Below are positions 21,749-31,955 of a stretch of 33,564 bases of DNA, one piece after another. Made by a program: the position numbers and the translations under genes. Position 1 is the first letter of the stretch, and each line of letters begins with the position of its first letter. Source of the stretch: Thermomucor indicae-seudaticae (taxonomy: Eukaryota > Mucoromycota > Mucoromycetes > Mucorales > Lichtheimiaceae); the NCBI GenBank assembly GCA_000787465.1, contig JSYX01000384.1, positions 1 to 33,564 of the forward strand, written 5' to 3'. The notes under the pieces were generated by a model, which saw nothing but the letters and a program-made list of their open reading frames with translations, did no database searches and was not told the origin of the DNA.

Positions 21749-23072
21749 AAGCACGACTGGTGCACAGAGATTAGCCAGATTCATCTTGCCTTTGAAACAG
21801 AGTTCTGTGTGCATAGTGTGCACTATTGAGGTTATAAGTATGTTCCCATAACATAATTTCATGGGCAGCCTCTTTCTTGTTGGCATATGACTACAGACAG
21901 CATGAAGCCAAAGCTTGCCTAACGTATGTGACAGTGAGCATATAGACCAAGACAAGCAGTAGCGTCATACCGGTAACCCTACTAGTACAGGCAGAATACA
22001 ATGCGGTCTACGTTTCAGACGATGGACTAAGTTCCAGAACCACTGATTTCATTCCATGAGGGCGATAGTTTTCTATATAATTTAGCATTAAAGTGCATGA
22101 CAGGCGTTTACTGTGCAAAAATACTTTTTTAAATGAAATTAACACTTATTACAGTCTTTAGAGAAAACGGTTTAAGGAACAATAAGGAGGTCAGCTGAAA
22201 ACAGACTTCAGTCAAAATTTCGAAGCCCCGACCAAATGTCAAAATTAACTCCCCTATGAACACAAGAACCACGCTGCTCATTGCCCCTTACGTATATTAG
22301 ACTCAATCCAGTACTCCAATGTGGCTCGTCAGACCTCCGAGCGCACATACGATCTCTTATATAAAGTGCTGTAAACGTTACACTAAATGATTCCTTTTTC
22401 CTTGTCATAACCAAAGTATTCTGAATATGCTCTTTTATGACTTTGTCTCCAACCTTGCTTTCAAAGGCACGAATGTGCAATTTCCGACGCTCAAGTGGAT
22501 CGTTGCAAAAATGATGCGAAATATAAGTTTATGCTATGGTAGACAAAGAAAATATGTTACCAAGATACAAGCGCGTTCGTTATACACTATTCATAAAATA
22601 CTGGGTTATGAACGTTATCCGGTCTATTTTGCACTTCTATCCAAGGTTTGAATGTGACCTTAGCGCGACCTGCAAGTTGCCTCAGGTTACGTTTGGGCTC
22701 CTGCTGTGCTTTATCGACAGGCGCGCTTGCTTGATTTACCGCACGCTTGCAATAGCTCTTCTATGAATCTTGCACAGAAATAAAATAATCGCAATGCCAA
22801 TAAAGTTTATTATAGCTTTTATGTAATTGCAGAGTGCAGTATTCGGCATTTTACTGCGTCAGGAATGCGATGATGCGGCCAAGGAGTTCGTTACATGATC
22901 TGGCTAAGCATATTCTGTAATTTCCTGTGCAAATGCTTTCTAAGCATTTCCATGGGATCTAAAGAATAAACATGTTGTATGTTTTCTGACAGGACGAGTC
23001 CGGTCCTGGCAGTGCTTAAAGATTTCGGTCAAGGCCAAAATTTTTTTTCTTGCTACTGTTCCTGTGCTACCA
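21749..23072. other. Long AT-rich intergenic region
   Basis: About 1.3 kb without a recognisable gene. Several 60-90-codon frames are present on both strands, but none has family features or splices into a longer protein. A 6-bp inverted repeat (GCAGTA at 22836-22841, TACTGC at 22852-22857) could form a small hairpin. The stretch may contain decayed repeats that cannot be recognised by eye. Confidence 0.45.
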
Positions 23073-25056
23073 ATGGTGACAGAAGAGAAGCTCACCACAT
23101 TGCTTGCATGGTTTGACGAGAATAAATACGAATGGAGAAAAGATCTCATTCAAGTTCGAATAAGCAATGGCGCTTTTGCGGTTTACGCTGTTAAAGACAT
23201 TACCGAAAAGCAACCTCGTAAGACCGATTCAGTTCTTCATTGACGACGCTTTTTTTTTCTGATCCGCCCATCGATCCAGTGGTAAAGATACCTAAATCTT
23301 CCGTCTTATCAAGCCGGTCGTGCGGCATCGCCAACATTCTCGACGATGAAGCGGTCGACGGCGGCTGTTCTCTTGCTGTGGCGGTCATGTACGAACTTGC
23401 ACAGGGCAAAGAGTCACCATGGTACGGCTATCTGCAAGCGCTTCCGGCATCAGAAGATCTACCCATTTTCTGGGAGGTTTCCGAACTAGAGTTGCTGCGA
23501 GGAACAGAAATGTACAATGCGGTTCTTAACGATATGGTAAGAAGACAAACACACACTGGAAATGTTTGAAAGCGTCTTGACGCGAAACTTAGAACGATCT
23601 AAAAGATGACTATGACAATATCGTTGTCCCATTGCTTAAAAAATACCCATATATCTTCAAAAACGTCGAGCAACAATACACGTTCGACCTGTTTCGTCGG
23701 ATAACAAGCCTCATCTCCTCGCGGTCTTTCGAAGTCGATGCATATCACGGAACAGCTTTGGTGCCATTTGCAGACCTTTTCAATCATCGTAGTAGGGACG
23801 AACATGTGCATTTCGAGAATGACTTTGACGTCTGTGAAGCTTGTGGAGAATTGGAATACTGCGAACATCAGTATTTGCATTACCTAGAAAACGGTAGTGA
23901 CGACGACGAGGAACACGGCGATGAGTGGAGTGACATGGATACTGAGGAGGATATAGAAGAGGAAGAAGAGAACGGCCAAGAGATGGCTGATGACGACGCC
24001 GATGGTGAAAAGGAAGGACCATTAGAGGATTTGGAAGAACTCGAGAAAGCGAGGGTCGACTTTTGGAAGGATGACCAAGAAGACGAAGATAAAAAGGATA
24101 CCTGCGACATGGTACTGGATCGACCAGTGAAAGCTGGCGAAGAAGTATTCAACACATACGGGAAGCATCCCAACATTGTCCTTCTGAGTAAATACGGCTT
24201 TTGCCACGATGACAACGAGAACGATTACATTTCCGTCGATATGAACGATGTATTTGAAACGTGTGTTGACACAGTCAAGGAAGAGTTGCGGCGGACTCAG
24301 GGCATCAAGGATGATGACGCGTTAACTGAGAACGCGGTCGAATATGTCAGAAGCCGATTCGAGTATTTCGTCAACAATAAGGACATTTTGTGTGATATCG
24401 AAGAGGACGACGAACATATGGAACATGGGTGTTGTGACGGAGAGGAGGACTATGCTCATAGCCACGGTGAAAGCGATGAAGTTGACGAGGAAGAGACAGG
24501 TTTACCAGCCAGACCATTCTTTGCCAATGTTGAGGGTCACTACGAAGATTCACTGATATGTCTGCTCCATATTACGTTCGTGGATAATCGACTATTTAAC
24601 AAGTTCAAGAAGGACGTAAATGAGGCTTTGAAATATTTTGCTGGGCTAGCAGCAGACTCTCAAAGTCGTAATAATAAGCTGCCAAAGAATACAGAATTGC
24701 TTAGAACGTGGAAAACGGTTTACGCGGTTTGCCAGCGTCTTTCGGAATCCCGAAGCCAGCTTTATATGGACGACAACGGACAGTGGACACCAGTGGAAGA
24801 AGACGTGAAAGCACGAAATCAGGTATAACTTTTGATATTGAAATCTTCGTTTATCCGTCGCTTACAGTTCGTTCTTTTATAGACCACGAACAAGAGGATA
24901 TATTACGCGCTTACCTGTCGAATAAGTGAAAAGCGTATAATTCAACAATCTATATCCTATTACAAGACCAAGTTCCAGGAACTAGAACTGCCGGACAAAG
25001 ACGTTAGGATAAGAAAAGACGTTGCGGCAAAAAAGAAGAAAAAGCTTCGTCGATAA
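23073..25056 (+). CDS. SET-domain lysine methyltransferase, ribosomal (Rkm/SETD6) type
   Basis: Four exons (23073-23217, 23280-23536, 23593-24822, 24883-25056) give 601 residues. The layout is that of non-histone SET enzymes such as yeast Rkm3/Rkm4 and SETD6: a split SET domain with an N-terminal strand region (FAVYAVKDITEKQPLVKIPK), the iSET region, then VPFADLFNH with the catalytic Asn-His at about 198-199, and AGEEVFNTYG with the Tyr at about 323. A C-terminal Rubisco-LSMT-like helical part follows. A Cys/His cluster (CEACGELEYCEH) and a strongly acidic stretch lie between the two SET motifs. The tail is lysine-rich (AAKKKKKLRR). The likely substrate is a ribosomal or translation protein, but which one cannot be told from sequence. 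Confidence 0.82.
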
Positions 25057-25282
25057 ATGATACTAATAATGGCATATAATATTATAATAAAGATAGCTTT
25101 TTGTAAATACTTTTATCATCAATCAGCATCCTATTCTATGCCAAGAAACTTTCGTTTTGTTGCTGCATTAGGGGCTGACTTTGAACGAGCCAGAATCCAG
25201 CCAAACACGTCACCTAGAGAGCCGCGCGTCTGCTTCGTGAATCCCGCTTCTTCTGCTACCTTTTTCGCAACACTGATAGACT

Positions 25283-26543
25283 ATGGTACGCATTACATCA
25301 ATCTCTGCATAAATCGGAAAAACGTAGAGCAAATGCAGAGCGTGTTCTTGATGGCTCCTTGTGATTCTGGTATCGCTAATACGTATTCCCAACCTGCAGT
25401 TTCGAAATCAGTACGACAATGACGTCTCGACTTGGTCGCCTCAGGGCCGTCTTCATCAGGTCGAATATGCTATGGAAGCAGTGAAGCAGGGTTCGGCAGC
25501 TATTGGACTTAGAAGTAATGACTATGCCATTTTATTGGCCTTAAAGGTGAGCGTAGACAACTGTTTCGTAAGGTAACTGCCGTGCTGAAACTCTTGTATG
25601 TCAAAAAGCGTTCTTCGGGTGAATTAGCTTCGTATCAGAAGAAACTTATCAAAATTGACGAACACTTGGGCATCGCCATTGCCGGCTTGACTTCGGATGC
25701 TCGAGTGCTGAGGTGAGTTTCGGAATGCAGTTTTTCTCTCTTTGTGGTACCTTACGGATGTACCTGTAGTAACTTTATGCGCACGGAAGCGATGCGATCC
25801 AAGATGCTATACGATCGTCCTATACCTATTCAGCGAATTGTTTCGAGCGTCGCAGATAGTATGTATGACTGTGCAAAGATTGACCAGTCAGCCCTATTCA
25901 ACCGTCTGTGTAGAGGCTCAAATCAACACAATACAATACGGTCGCCGGCCCTACGGCGTCGGCCTTCTTGTCATCGGATATGATGTAAGATCACAGACAG
26001 GCGTCTGCGTGGCGGAAAAAAGCAGGGAATTGATGATGGCGTGACATAGGAAACTGGCCCTCATTTGTACGAAGCGTCACCATCCGGTACTTGCTTTGAG
26101 TATTATGCCATGTCGATTGGGGCTCGGTCTCAGTCCGCGAAGACATACCTCGAAAAGAACTATGAGCAGTTTGCAAATGGTAAATATGGGTTCTGCTGAT
26201 TGATGATGTGTAGCTACTGATACGCTCTCGTTTAGCATCACTGGATGAACTTGTTCGACACGGACTTCTGGCTCTGCGTGACACGTTGCAACAAGATAAA
26301 GAACTTAATATTCACAACACGTCGTTGGGTATTGTTGGCAAGGATAAAGACTTCACCGTGATCGAAGGCGAGGAGTTGCAGAGATACCTTGAACTTTTGG
26401 GCGACGAATCTGCACGATCTCGGCGCCCTGGTGCTGGTGGCGCTCGGTCAGCTTCAGAATCAATATTAGCTGAAGATGCGCGGGAAGATAGCAACACTGA
26501 AATTGATCGGGGTGGTGTAGCACCTATGGAGACGGACTCTTGA
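25283..26543 (+). CDS. PRE5: 20S proteasome subunit alpha-1 type (Pre5/PSMA1)
   Basis: Alpha-ring subunit of the 20S proteasome core. Seven exons (25283-25285, 25400-25546, 25609-25712, 25770-25858, 25914-25984, 26050-26179, 26236-26543) give 283 residues. The N-terminus after the start Met is [20 protein letters not shown], followed by [14 protein letters not shown], the alpha-subunit signature. Further matches are [35 protein letters not shown] and [16 protein letters not shown], which identify the PSMA1/Pre5 branch. The C-terminal tail is acidic and Ser/Arg-rich, as in other members. The first exon would be only the ATG, followed by a 114-nt intron, longer than its neighbours; that start is inferred. 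Confidence 0.93.
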
Positions 26544-26661
26544 AATAAACGAGAGCAGATGCATTGACCTTTCATGATCCAAGCTTAAAAACTCAGGCGC
26601 CTTTCTTAAAATTGCTTACTCCGCCAAAAAAAATTAGCTTCCCCACCTCTTCCACTTTACA

Positions 26662-27329
26662 ATGAGACAGCTTAAATACCACGAACAAAAGTTATTAAAG
26701 AAAGTCGATTTTCTCCAATGGAAGAAAGATGACAACATTCGGGAGATCAAAGTGATTCGACGATATCGTTTGCAGAAGCGTGAAGATTACCACAAGTATG
26801 ATCGATCTGACTGATCGCGCTGATTCTTGGACTAAATGGAATGCATCAGATATAATAAGCTTGCAGGAAAGATCAAGGAACTTGCAAACAGGATCTCCCT
26901 GCTCGATCCAAGAGATCCATTTCGGGCAGAGCAAGAAAAGGCTCTACTTGACAAACTTTATTCGATGGGACTCATCACTTCCACTAGCAAGTTCAGCGAC
27001 TGCAACAAGATAACAGTATCAGCATTTTGCCGAAGACGGTTACCGATTGTTATGTGCAGACTAAAAATGGCAGAGACGGTGAAAGAGGCGGTTACTTTTG
27101 TCGAACAAGGACATGTGCGTGTTGGTCCTCAGACGATTACTGACCCAGCATTTCTCGTTACCCGGACAATGGAAGACTTTGTCACATGGGTGGATACTTC
27201 CAAGATTAAGAGAAAGATTCTCAAGTACAATGACAAGGTAAAGTACCGGTTGGCCCTGCAAAGTGAATATCAAGGAGGTGCTAACGTTGATCTGTTTATT
27301 TGCAGTTGGATGACTTTGACCTATTGTAA
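26662..27329 (+). CDS. IMP3: U3 snoRNP protein Imp3
   Basis: Nucleolar small-subunit processome protein that helps U3 snoRNA pair with pre-rRNA in 18S rRNA maturation. Exons 26662-26795, 26850-27237 and 27306-27329 give 181 residues, essentially the size of yeast Imp3. The start [20 protein letters not shown] is typical of the family. The C-terminal half carries an S4 RNA-binding domain ([20 protein letters not shown], then [20 protein letters not shown]). The last exon encodes only LDDFDLL and the stop, matching the usual ending. The gene converges with the SETD9-like gene 169 bp downstream. Confidence 0.93.
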
Positions 27330-27498
27330 ATTTTTTCCTGCCAAGATATATTCCAATGTTTACAAATGTCTAGTTATGAACAAATGGGCTTGTTGTGACA
27401 AGAATGGATGGTGTGTGATTAGGAACTGTGCTTGTTATCGGTGTGTGCTATGCTAGAATGTGGTGGTCAAAGTAGCTTTGGAAAGTTCGTCCGGAATG

Positions 27499-28752
27499 CT
27501 AATTGGTTTTCGTTGCTGGTACGGCTTCCATATACGTCGATAAGAGCTCCTCATCTTTGATGGGCCTTGTGGAAACAAGAGCCACGACGCGGGTCGGTTC
27601 TGTAAATGGATCAACAGTGCTCCAGTAAATGTTCGGTATATACTGTCTCAGCTCCGTTGGAAATGTTGGTGGCAGGTCAACTTCTTGGTAGCGAACTAGT
27701 TCCACATCCCTTCAATTTAGGCGTTAAAACTTTGTTTTCAGATTCAACTTACCGTTTGCGGGATGCAGTCTTGTTCCGTTGTTCACAAATTGACCGATAG
27801 CTAGAGGGTTGCTTTACACCAAAATGAGCATCAGCTAATCAAATTCATCGTTGTACAGGCGACATACCGTAAATTATCTGTCATCCAGCTAGAGTCACTT
27901 GTCTGGATGGCTCCGGGCCAGTTATCGCGTCTGTAAAGTGAGCGATGCACGGATCTTGAGAGACCTAATCGATACTAAGTCCTACAGGCCACAACCTCTC
28001 CCGTTTGCGCATAAGCCGTACCCTTTGGTTTCCCGTCTATATAGATACCGTCGATGCATTTTAAGATGTATCTATTTGCTATGCTAACAAATAATAAAGG
28101 CTCATACGGTTGGTATACGGTGCCTGATCAAGAAAAAAGGGCTCTTAATTGCAAGCAGCATATATCAAGATGAAACACTTTGCTTCTACCTGGATAGAGA
28201 CACAAGACCTGGCCAGGAGAGCAGCTTCCTTTTAGAAAAACGCCAGTGCCTAAACGTGTTTTAATTGCCGAGTTAGCATGGAATGTTTAATTGGATCGAT
28301 GATACACATGTTACCTGCCGCAGGAAGTGACGATGGACCTTTCCGTACTGAGTACCCGAAACGAGAGTTCAGGGCTTCAACGATATCTTTGTTCTGGTCC
28401 CAGGCTCTATGTACTACATTCAGGAGCTGAACGATCTGATCTACGTACGCGCCATTGTCTAAGCGATGTGCATCCTCAGGTACAAGTCTGGGCTCCGTAC
28501 GCGCAGCCTTGAGTTTCAGCTTTAGTAGTTGGAAGGCGTACCTATAAGCACACCTTTGTTAAAGAGTTCAAATTCAGTAAGCATAAGTCATCGTCGTACA
28601 GTCTATCAAGGTAGTGCTTAAACATGAAGCGGAGAATTTCTGCAGGATCACTTGCACTCTATACTCGACAGCCCTTTTTGATGGGGGCAGACCCCTTTGA
28701 AACCGAATGAAAATCTTTTAACCGCAAAACGCGACTTCCTGTGCCGTAGCAT
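27499..28752 (-). CDS. SETD9-like SET-domain protein
   Basis: Eight exons (28752-28723, 28658-28600, 28541-28315, 28249-28190, 28123-28022, 27964-27868, 27811-27753, 27695-27499) give 276 residues, near the size of animal SETD9. All junctions keep frame, and introns are 56-66 nt. The conserved run is clear: GTGVFLKGSCSPGQVLCLYP then GTVYQPYEPLLFVSIANRYI; CIDGIYIDG; GLSRSVHRSLYRRD; NPLAIGQFVNNGTRLHPANV; RYQEVDLPPTFPTELRQYIP; and the final ELLSTY, where the catalytic-pocket Tyr is expected. The substrate of SETD9 proteins is unknown. The first exon (MLRHRKSRFA) is the least certain part. Confidence 0.82.
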
Positions 28753-29007
28753 GACAGAATTTTTTGTATATGCCACTGTGTCTTTTGAGAGAACCTTCGT
28801 ATTAAAGAAATCTTCTGTCTTGTAAGAACTTCATTGACAAGCTTGTAAATGGCTTGAAAACTCTGGCGATAGTTACAACCGATGTTAGGAAATGCATAGA
28901 CAAGGACGCGAAAGCACCAAGTGCTTAAATGTCGAAAATCGACAGCATATCAATTTTCGGAAGCGCACACTGAAATCCGCAGACCGTTTCTTTTCCAGCT
29001 TTGAAGA
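28753..29007. promoter_or_regulatory. Divergent promoter region, SETD9-like and Tim44-like genes
   Basis: The 255 bp between two divergent start codons must hold both promoters. It contains a 15-bp interrupted palindrome (TGTCG, AAAAT, CGACA; 28930-28944). At 28907-28913 it has CGCGAAA, which resembles the yeast SCB (Swi4/Swi6) element but is short enough to be chance. Confidence 0.35.
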
Positions 29008-30104
29008 ATGACGCGGCTTGTAATCCAGCATCTCAAACCATGGTTGATTCAGAAAGGACCTGCACGAGTACCATGTCAGAAAAGGTTGTTTGCTACTTCG
29101 AGACTTTGTCGAAGTGAGCAGCCAACCCGTAATCCTGTACGTGACTTTCGTATGTAATGCAGAAGTGTGTGTTGCCGATAACGAGGTGCTTTATTATGCT
29201 GACTATGCTGGTTACGTACACTAGCTTGGCTACGAAGCATGGACCCACCTCGAATCAAAGACTATCCATATGCAACTAATTCAGAAATGAGCTTTGTATT
29301 AAACGTCCTGCCACGCAGCATCCAGCATGCTATGAGCAAATGGTTCGCGGATTACATGCTGAAGTCTCTGACGCCTCAGAATTACTTCCCAGAGGAGTTC
29401 CTGCTTGGAGGTGCGTATATACTGGTCCCAATCCATTGCGGCAGGGCGTGGCTGACCAAAACCGGGGCCTAGCAACGTTTGCAAGTCGGCGTGCACTTTC
29501 AGTCCTTTCTCAGTATATCAGCCATCCTCAAGACAGCACGTACGCAGAACTCGAGCGCATGTTTAATCCAGAACTCCTCGAACGCTTTACCCAGCATTTC
29601 AAAGATACAAGGTATCGGGTTTCCGTCACACTCCCGCAGATCTACGATGCCAATTTGGCCGATATATGGGTCACCTTGGGACCCTCCCGAGCGTTCAATC
29701 CCAATAGCCAATATGAAGTCGCTCAATGGATGACGTTTACATTCTGTTTGCGCCAGTCGATGCCTAACTTTGATAACGAGACCTTTGCAGAGTATCGTAA
29801 TCGCATGAAGGAGGATTTCCAGCAGGGTCTTCGCTTCAAGGTGGATGTCGTGATCGATGCCGATGTTGTGTACAAGGTCGAGGACAAGGAAAATGGAGAG
29901 ATATGTTTGTATGATCAAGGCAGGCGGGATTTGCTTGTCCAGTTCGAGACCCCTTACTTTGAACCAGCCCATGAGATGGTCTCGCGGGATCCAGATACAA
30001 GGGATATTGTCATGGACTGGTCGTGGCGGATATCGGATATTGATCATTTGTTAGAGCGAGAACGTTTGGACCGTCAGGAAGACGGATCGTCGTCAGAAAA
30101 CTAA
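29008..30104 (+). CDS. Probable mitochondrial Tim44-like (Mba1/mL45-type) protein
   Basis: Exons 29008-29149, 29225-29410 and 29473-30104 give 319 residues. The N-terminus (MTRLVIQHLKPWLIQKGPAR...) is rich in Arg/Lys and nearly free of acidic residues for about 45 residues, a typical mitochondrial presequence. The following segment, with SKWFADYMLKSLTPQNYFPE and EFLLGATFASRRALSVL and a helix on to ELERMFNPELLERF, resembles the start of Tim44-like domains in Mba1 and ribosomal protein mL45, which tether the mitochondrial ribosome to the inner membrane. The later beta-rich part (RFKVDVVIDADVVYKV, VMDWSWRISDID) fits that fold. Assignment to Mba1 or mL45 is inference; the mitochondrial location is better supported. 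Confidence 0.6.
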
Positions 30105-30143
30105 GTGGATAATAAGGCATTTCTGTAGTTCTGGTTCAGCTGA

Positions 30144-31838
30144 ATGATAAACAAGGGTTGAGAACTGTTTATATTGTGCGACCATAATCATTGCAGATAT
30201 TACTGCGATAAATACCCAAGCAAACCAGATACAGTCTCCTGGAAAGGGCTTGACAAAGAGCATTGTTTTAGGCATTCCAAACGTTATTGTTGCGTAAGTA
30301 ACAAGTCGTCGTTAGCATTGTCGTCCCTTGCAGCAACCGTAAGAGCTTTTCTCCGCCCCAAAAAAGGTGCGCAAAGAGCGCATTAATTTACAGGTTCAAT
30401 AACTCGCAAGCCCTTCATGATCGACACAGAAATCAATTCCAAACTAAGGCTGAAGTAAGTACGCAGCGTGGTGGCCGTCTGGGAACGTTCACACCTGAGA
30501 CATATCAACAGGACAAGAGCGGTGCCCCAGCCCACGGTTGAATATCGAATGCTTCATTTGAATTACGTACCTCTGCACGATCTGTCCAGGCACGTTGCAC
30601 GATGGCGATCCATTCGCGTGGACGAGAAGCCTTCTGACAAATGGACCACGATCGGCGTTGTCGACCGGTTCAGACAAGGCCGAAAGTTTTGCGTGGCACG
30701 GGTGACAGACATGCGCGACAATATTTTTCACCTGTTTCTGCTGGACGAGGCTTATAAAAAGTTCAAGGAAACGCTGCATACGGGGAGTGTGGTAGGCGTG
30801 TTTGAGCCAACCATAGTATGGTCCAAAGAGGAGAACGCGGATGTTGCCCTTCGCGTTGACCGTCCTGATCAGCTTTTAAACATCGGTGACAGTCTGGATA
30901 TGACACAATGCGCAGCAGATATTTTTCCTGGCAAACAATGCCAAGCCATGGTTGACAGGTAAAGAGTGAGGCTCGCTTGGACGAGGGAGGTGAACGGTGA
31001 AGCTAACTGGAAGAGAACCTAGTCGGGCAGGTGAATATTGTGAACGACATATCACTCGTGCATGCAAAGCGTCCAGAAACACAAGGATGGAATTGGCGTC
31101 AGGGTGAGTAAACAAAAGGTCAAGCCTGCAAGCTTTTCTTTCCTGGAATATTTACCTTATCGATGTTGGCAGAAATAGTAACTTGGATGTACGATGGGCG
31201 CATGTCACGACGTCGTCTAAGGGTACCACCATATATGAGGCTTCACAGAAATCAGCAAGGTCCCGAAAAGAATACACGTATCGCGTTACAGAGAAAAGAA
31301 GGATCACGTCTGATGGACGCGAACTGGAAGGCAAGCCAACCAAATCAACTGAGAATGAGGAACAAAAGAAGGCGCTAAAGTAAAGGACTATATGCAAAGT
31401 TTATTGCGCGAGATGACATGGGATTACTGACAATTTATCTTAGTGAATTTCTACGCGGACGCTTTGACCCAGGGGCTGACATGATCCGTAAGGTCATGGG
31501 AATAAAGGACGAAACACATAAACAGAGTAAGTTTGCACAGCATATGATTGAGCTAAACAGTCAATCAATTCTAAGCAAACACACGTTTTTATATTATTAG
31601 ATCAAGGGCTATCCAAGGAAGCTATGACGAAGATGGGCATGAGTACCAGGCACGCTTTGACCAAAGAGGAGGAGGAGGCGAAGGTACATGCAAACAAACG
31701 GATCGTGCGTCTGCAACAAGCAAGCCTAATAATAAGGATAATTTCCGAATGTAGAAACGGACAATCCATGAGCTATTGAAGAGCAGCGCTACAAAAAACA
31801 AGGGTGCACAGAAGAAACCGCGATATGTGTATCTTTAG
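30144..31838 (+). CDS. MCM10: DNA replication initiation factor Mcm10
   Basis: Nuclear replication factor that binds DNA and the CMG helicase at origin firing. Ten exons (30144-30156, 30197-30293, 30334-30338, 30394-30454, 30512-30958, 31023-31103, 31173-31379, 31444-31526, 31601-31683, 31755-31838) give 386 residues. The core is secure: an OB-fold at about 100-185 (KWTTIGVVDRFRQGRKFCVA, HLFLLDEAYKKF, TGSVVGVFEP) followed by the Mcm10 zinc finger at about 202-222, built across an intron (GKQCQAMVDR then SRAGEYCERHITRACK). After it come RMELASGNSNLDV and FLRGRFDPGADMIRKVMGI. The first three exons (13, 97 and 5 nt) are in-frame inferences. The protein is shorter than yeast Mcm10, mainly at the ends. 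Confidence 0.8.
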
Positions 31839-31878
31839 TCGATAAAGCAATTTTACAAATTCCTTAGCTTTTGTTCGT

Positions 31879-31885
31879 TATAAAA
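31879..31885 (+). promoter_or_regulatory. Candidate TATA box of the downstream gene
   Basis: TATAAAA lies about 77 bp before the ATG at 31956, within the 117-bp gap after the MCM10 stop. A pyrimidine-rich stretch follows it (about 31898-31950), a common arrangement at well-expressed fungal promoters. Confidence 0.45.
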
Positions 31886-31955
31886 CCTGTGATCTCACCT
31901 TTTTTCCCTTCTCTTCTTTCTTTTGTTTACTTTACCTTTACTCCTCTTCCACGCG

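Noticed and set aside
22208..22480. A 90-codon minus-strand frame in the long intergenic region
   Set aside because: The composition looks random and no family features are visible; possibly decayed repeat sequence.
22836..22857. GCAGTA...TACTGC as the ends of a second small transposon
   Set aside because: The arms are only 6 bp apart from a 10-base loop, so it is at most a hairpin; no TA-flanked element could be found.
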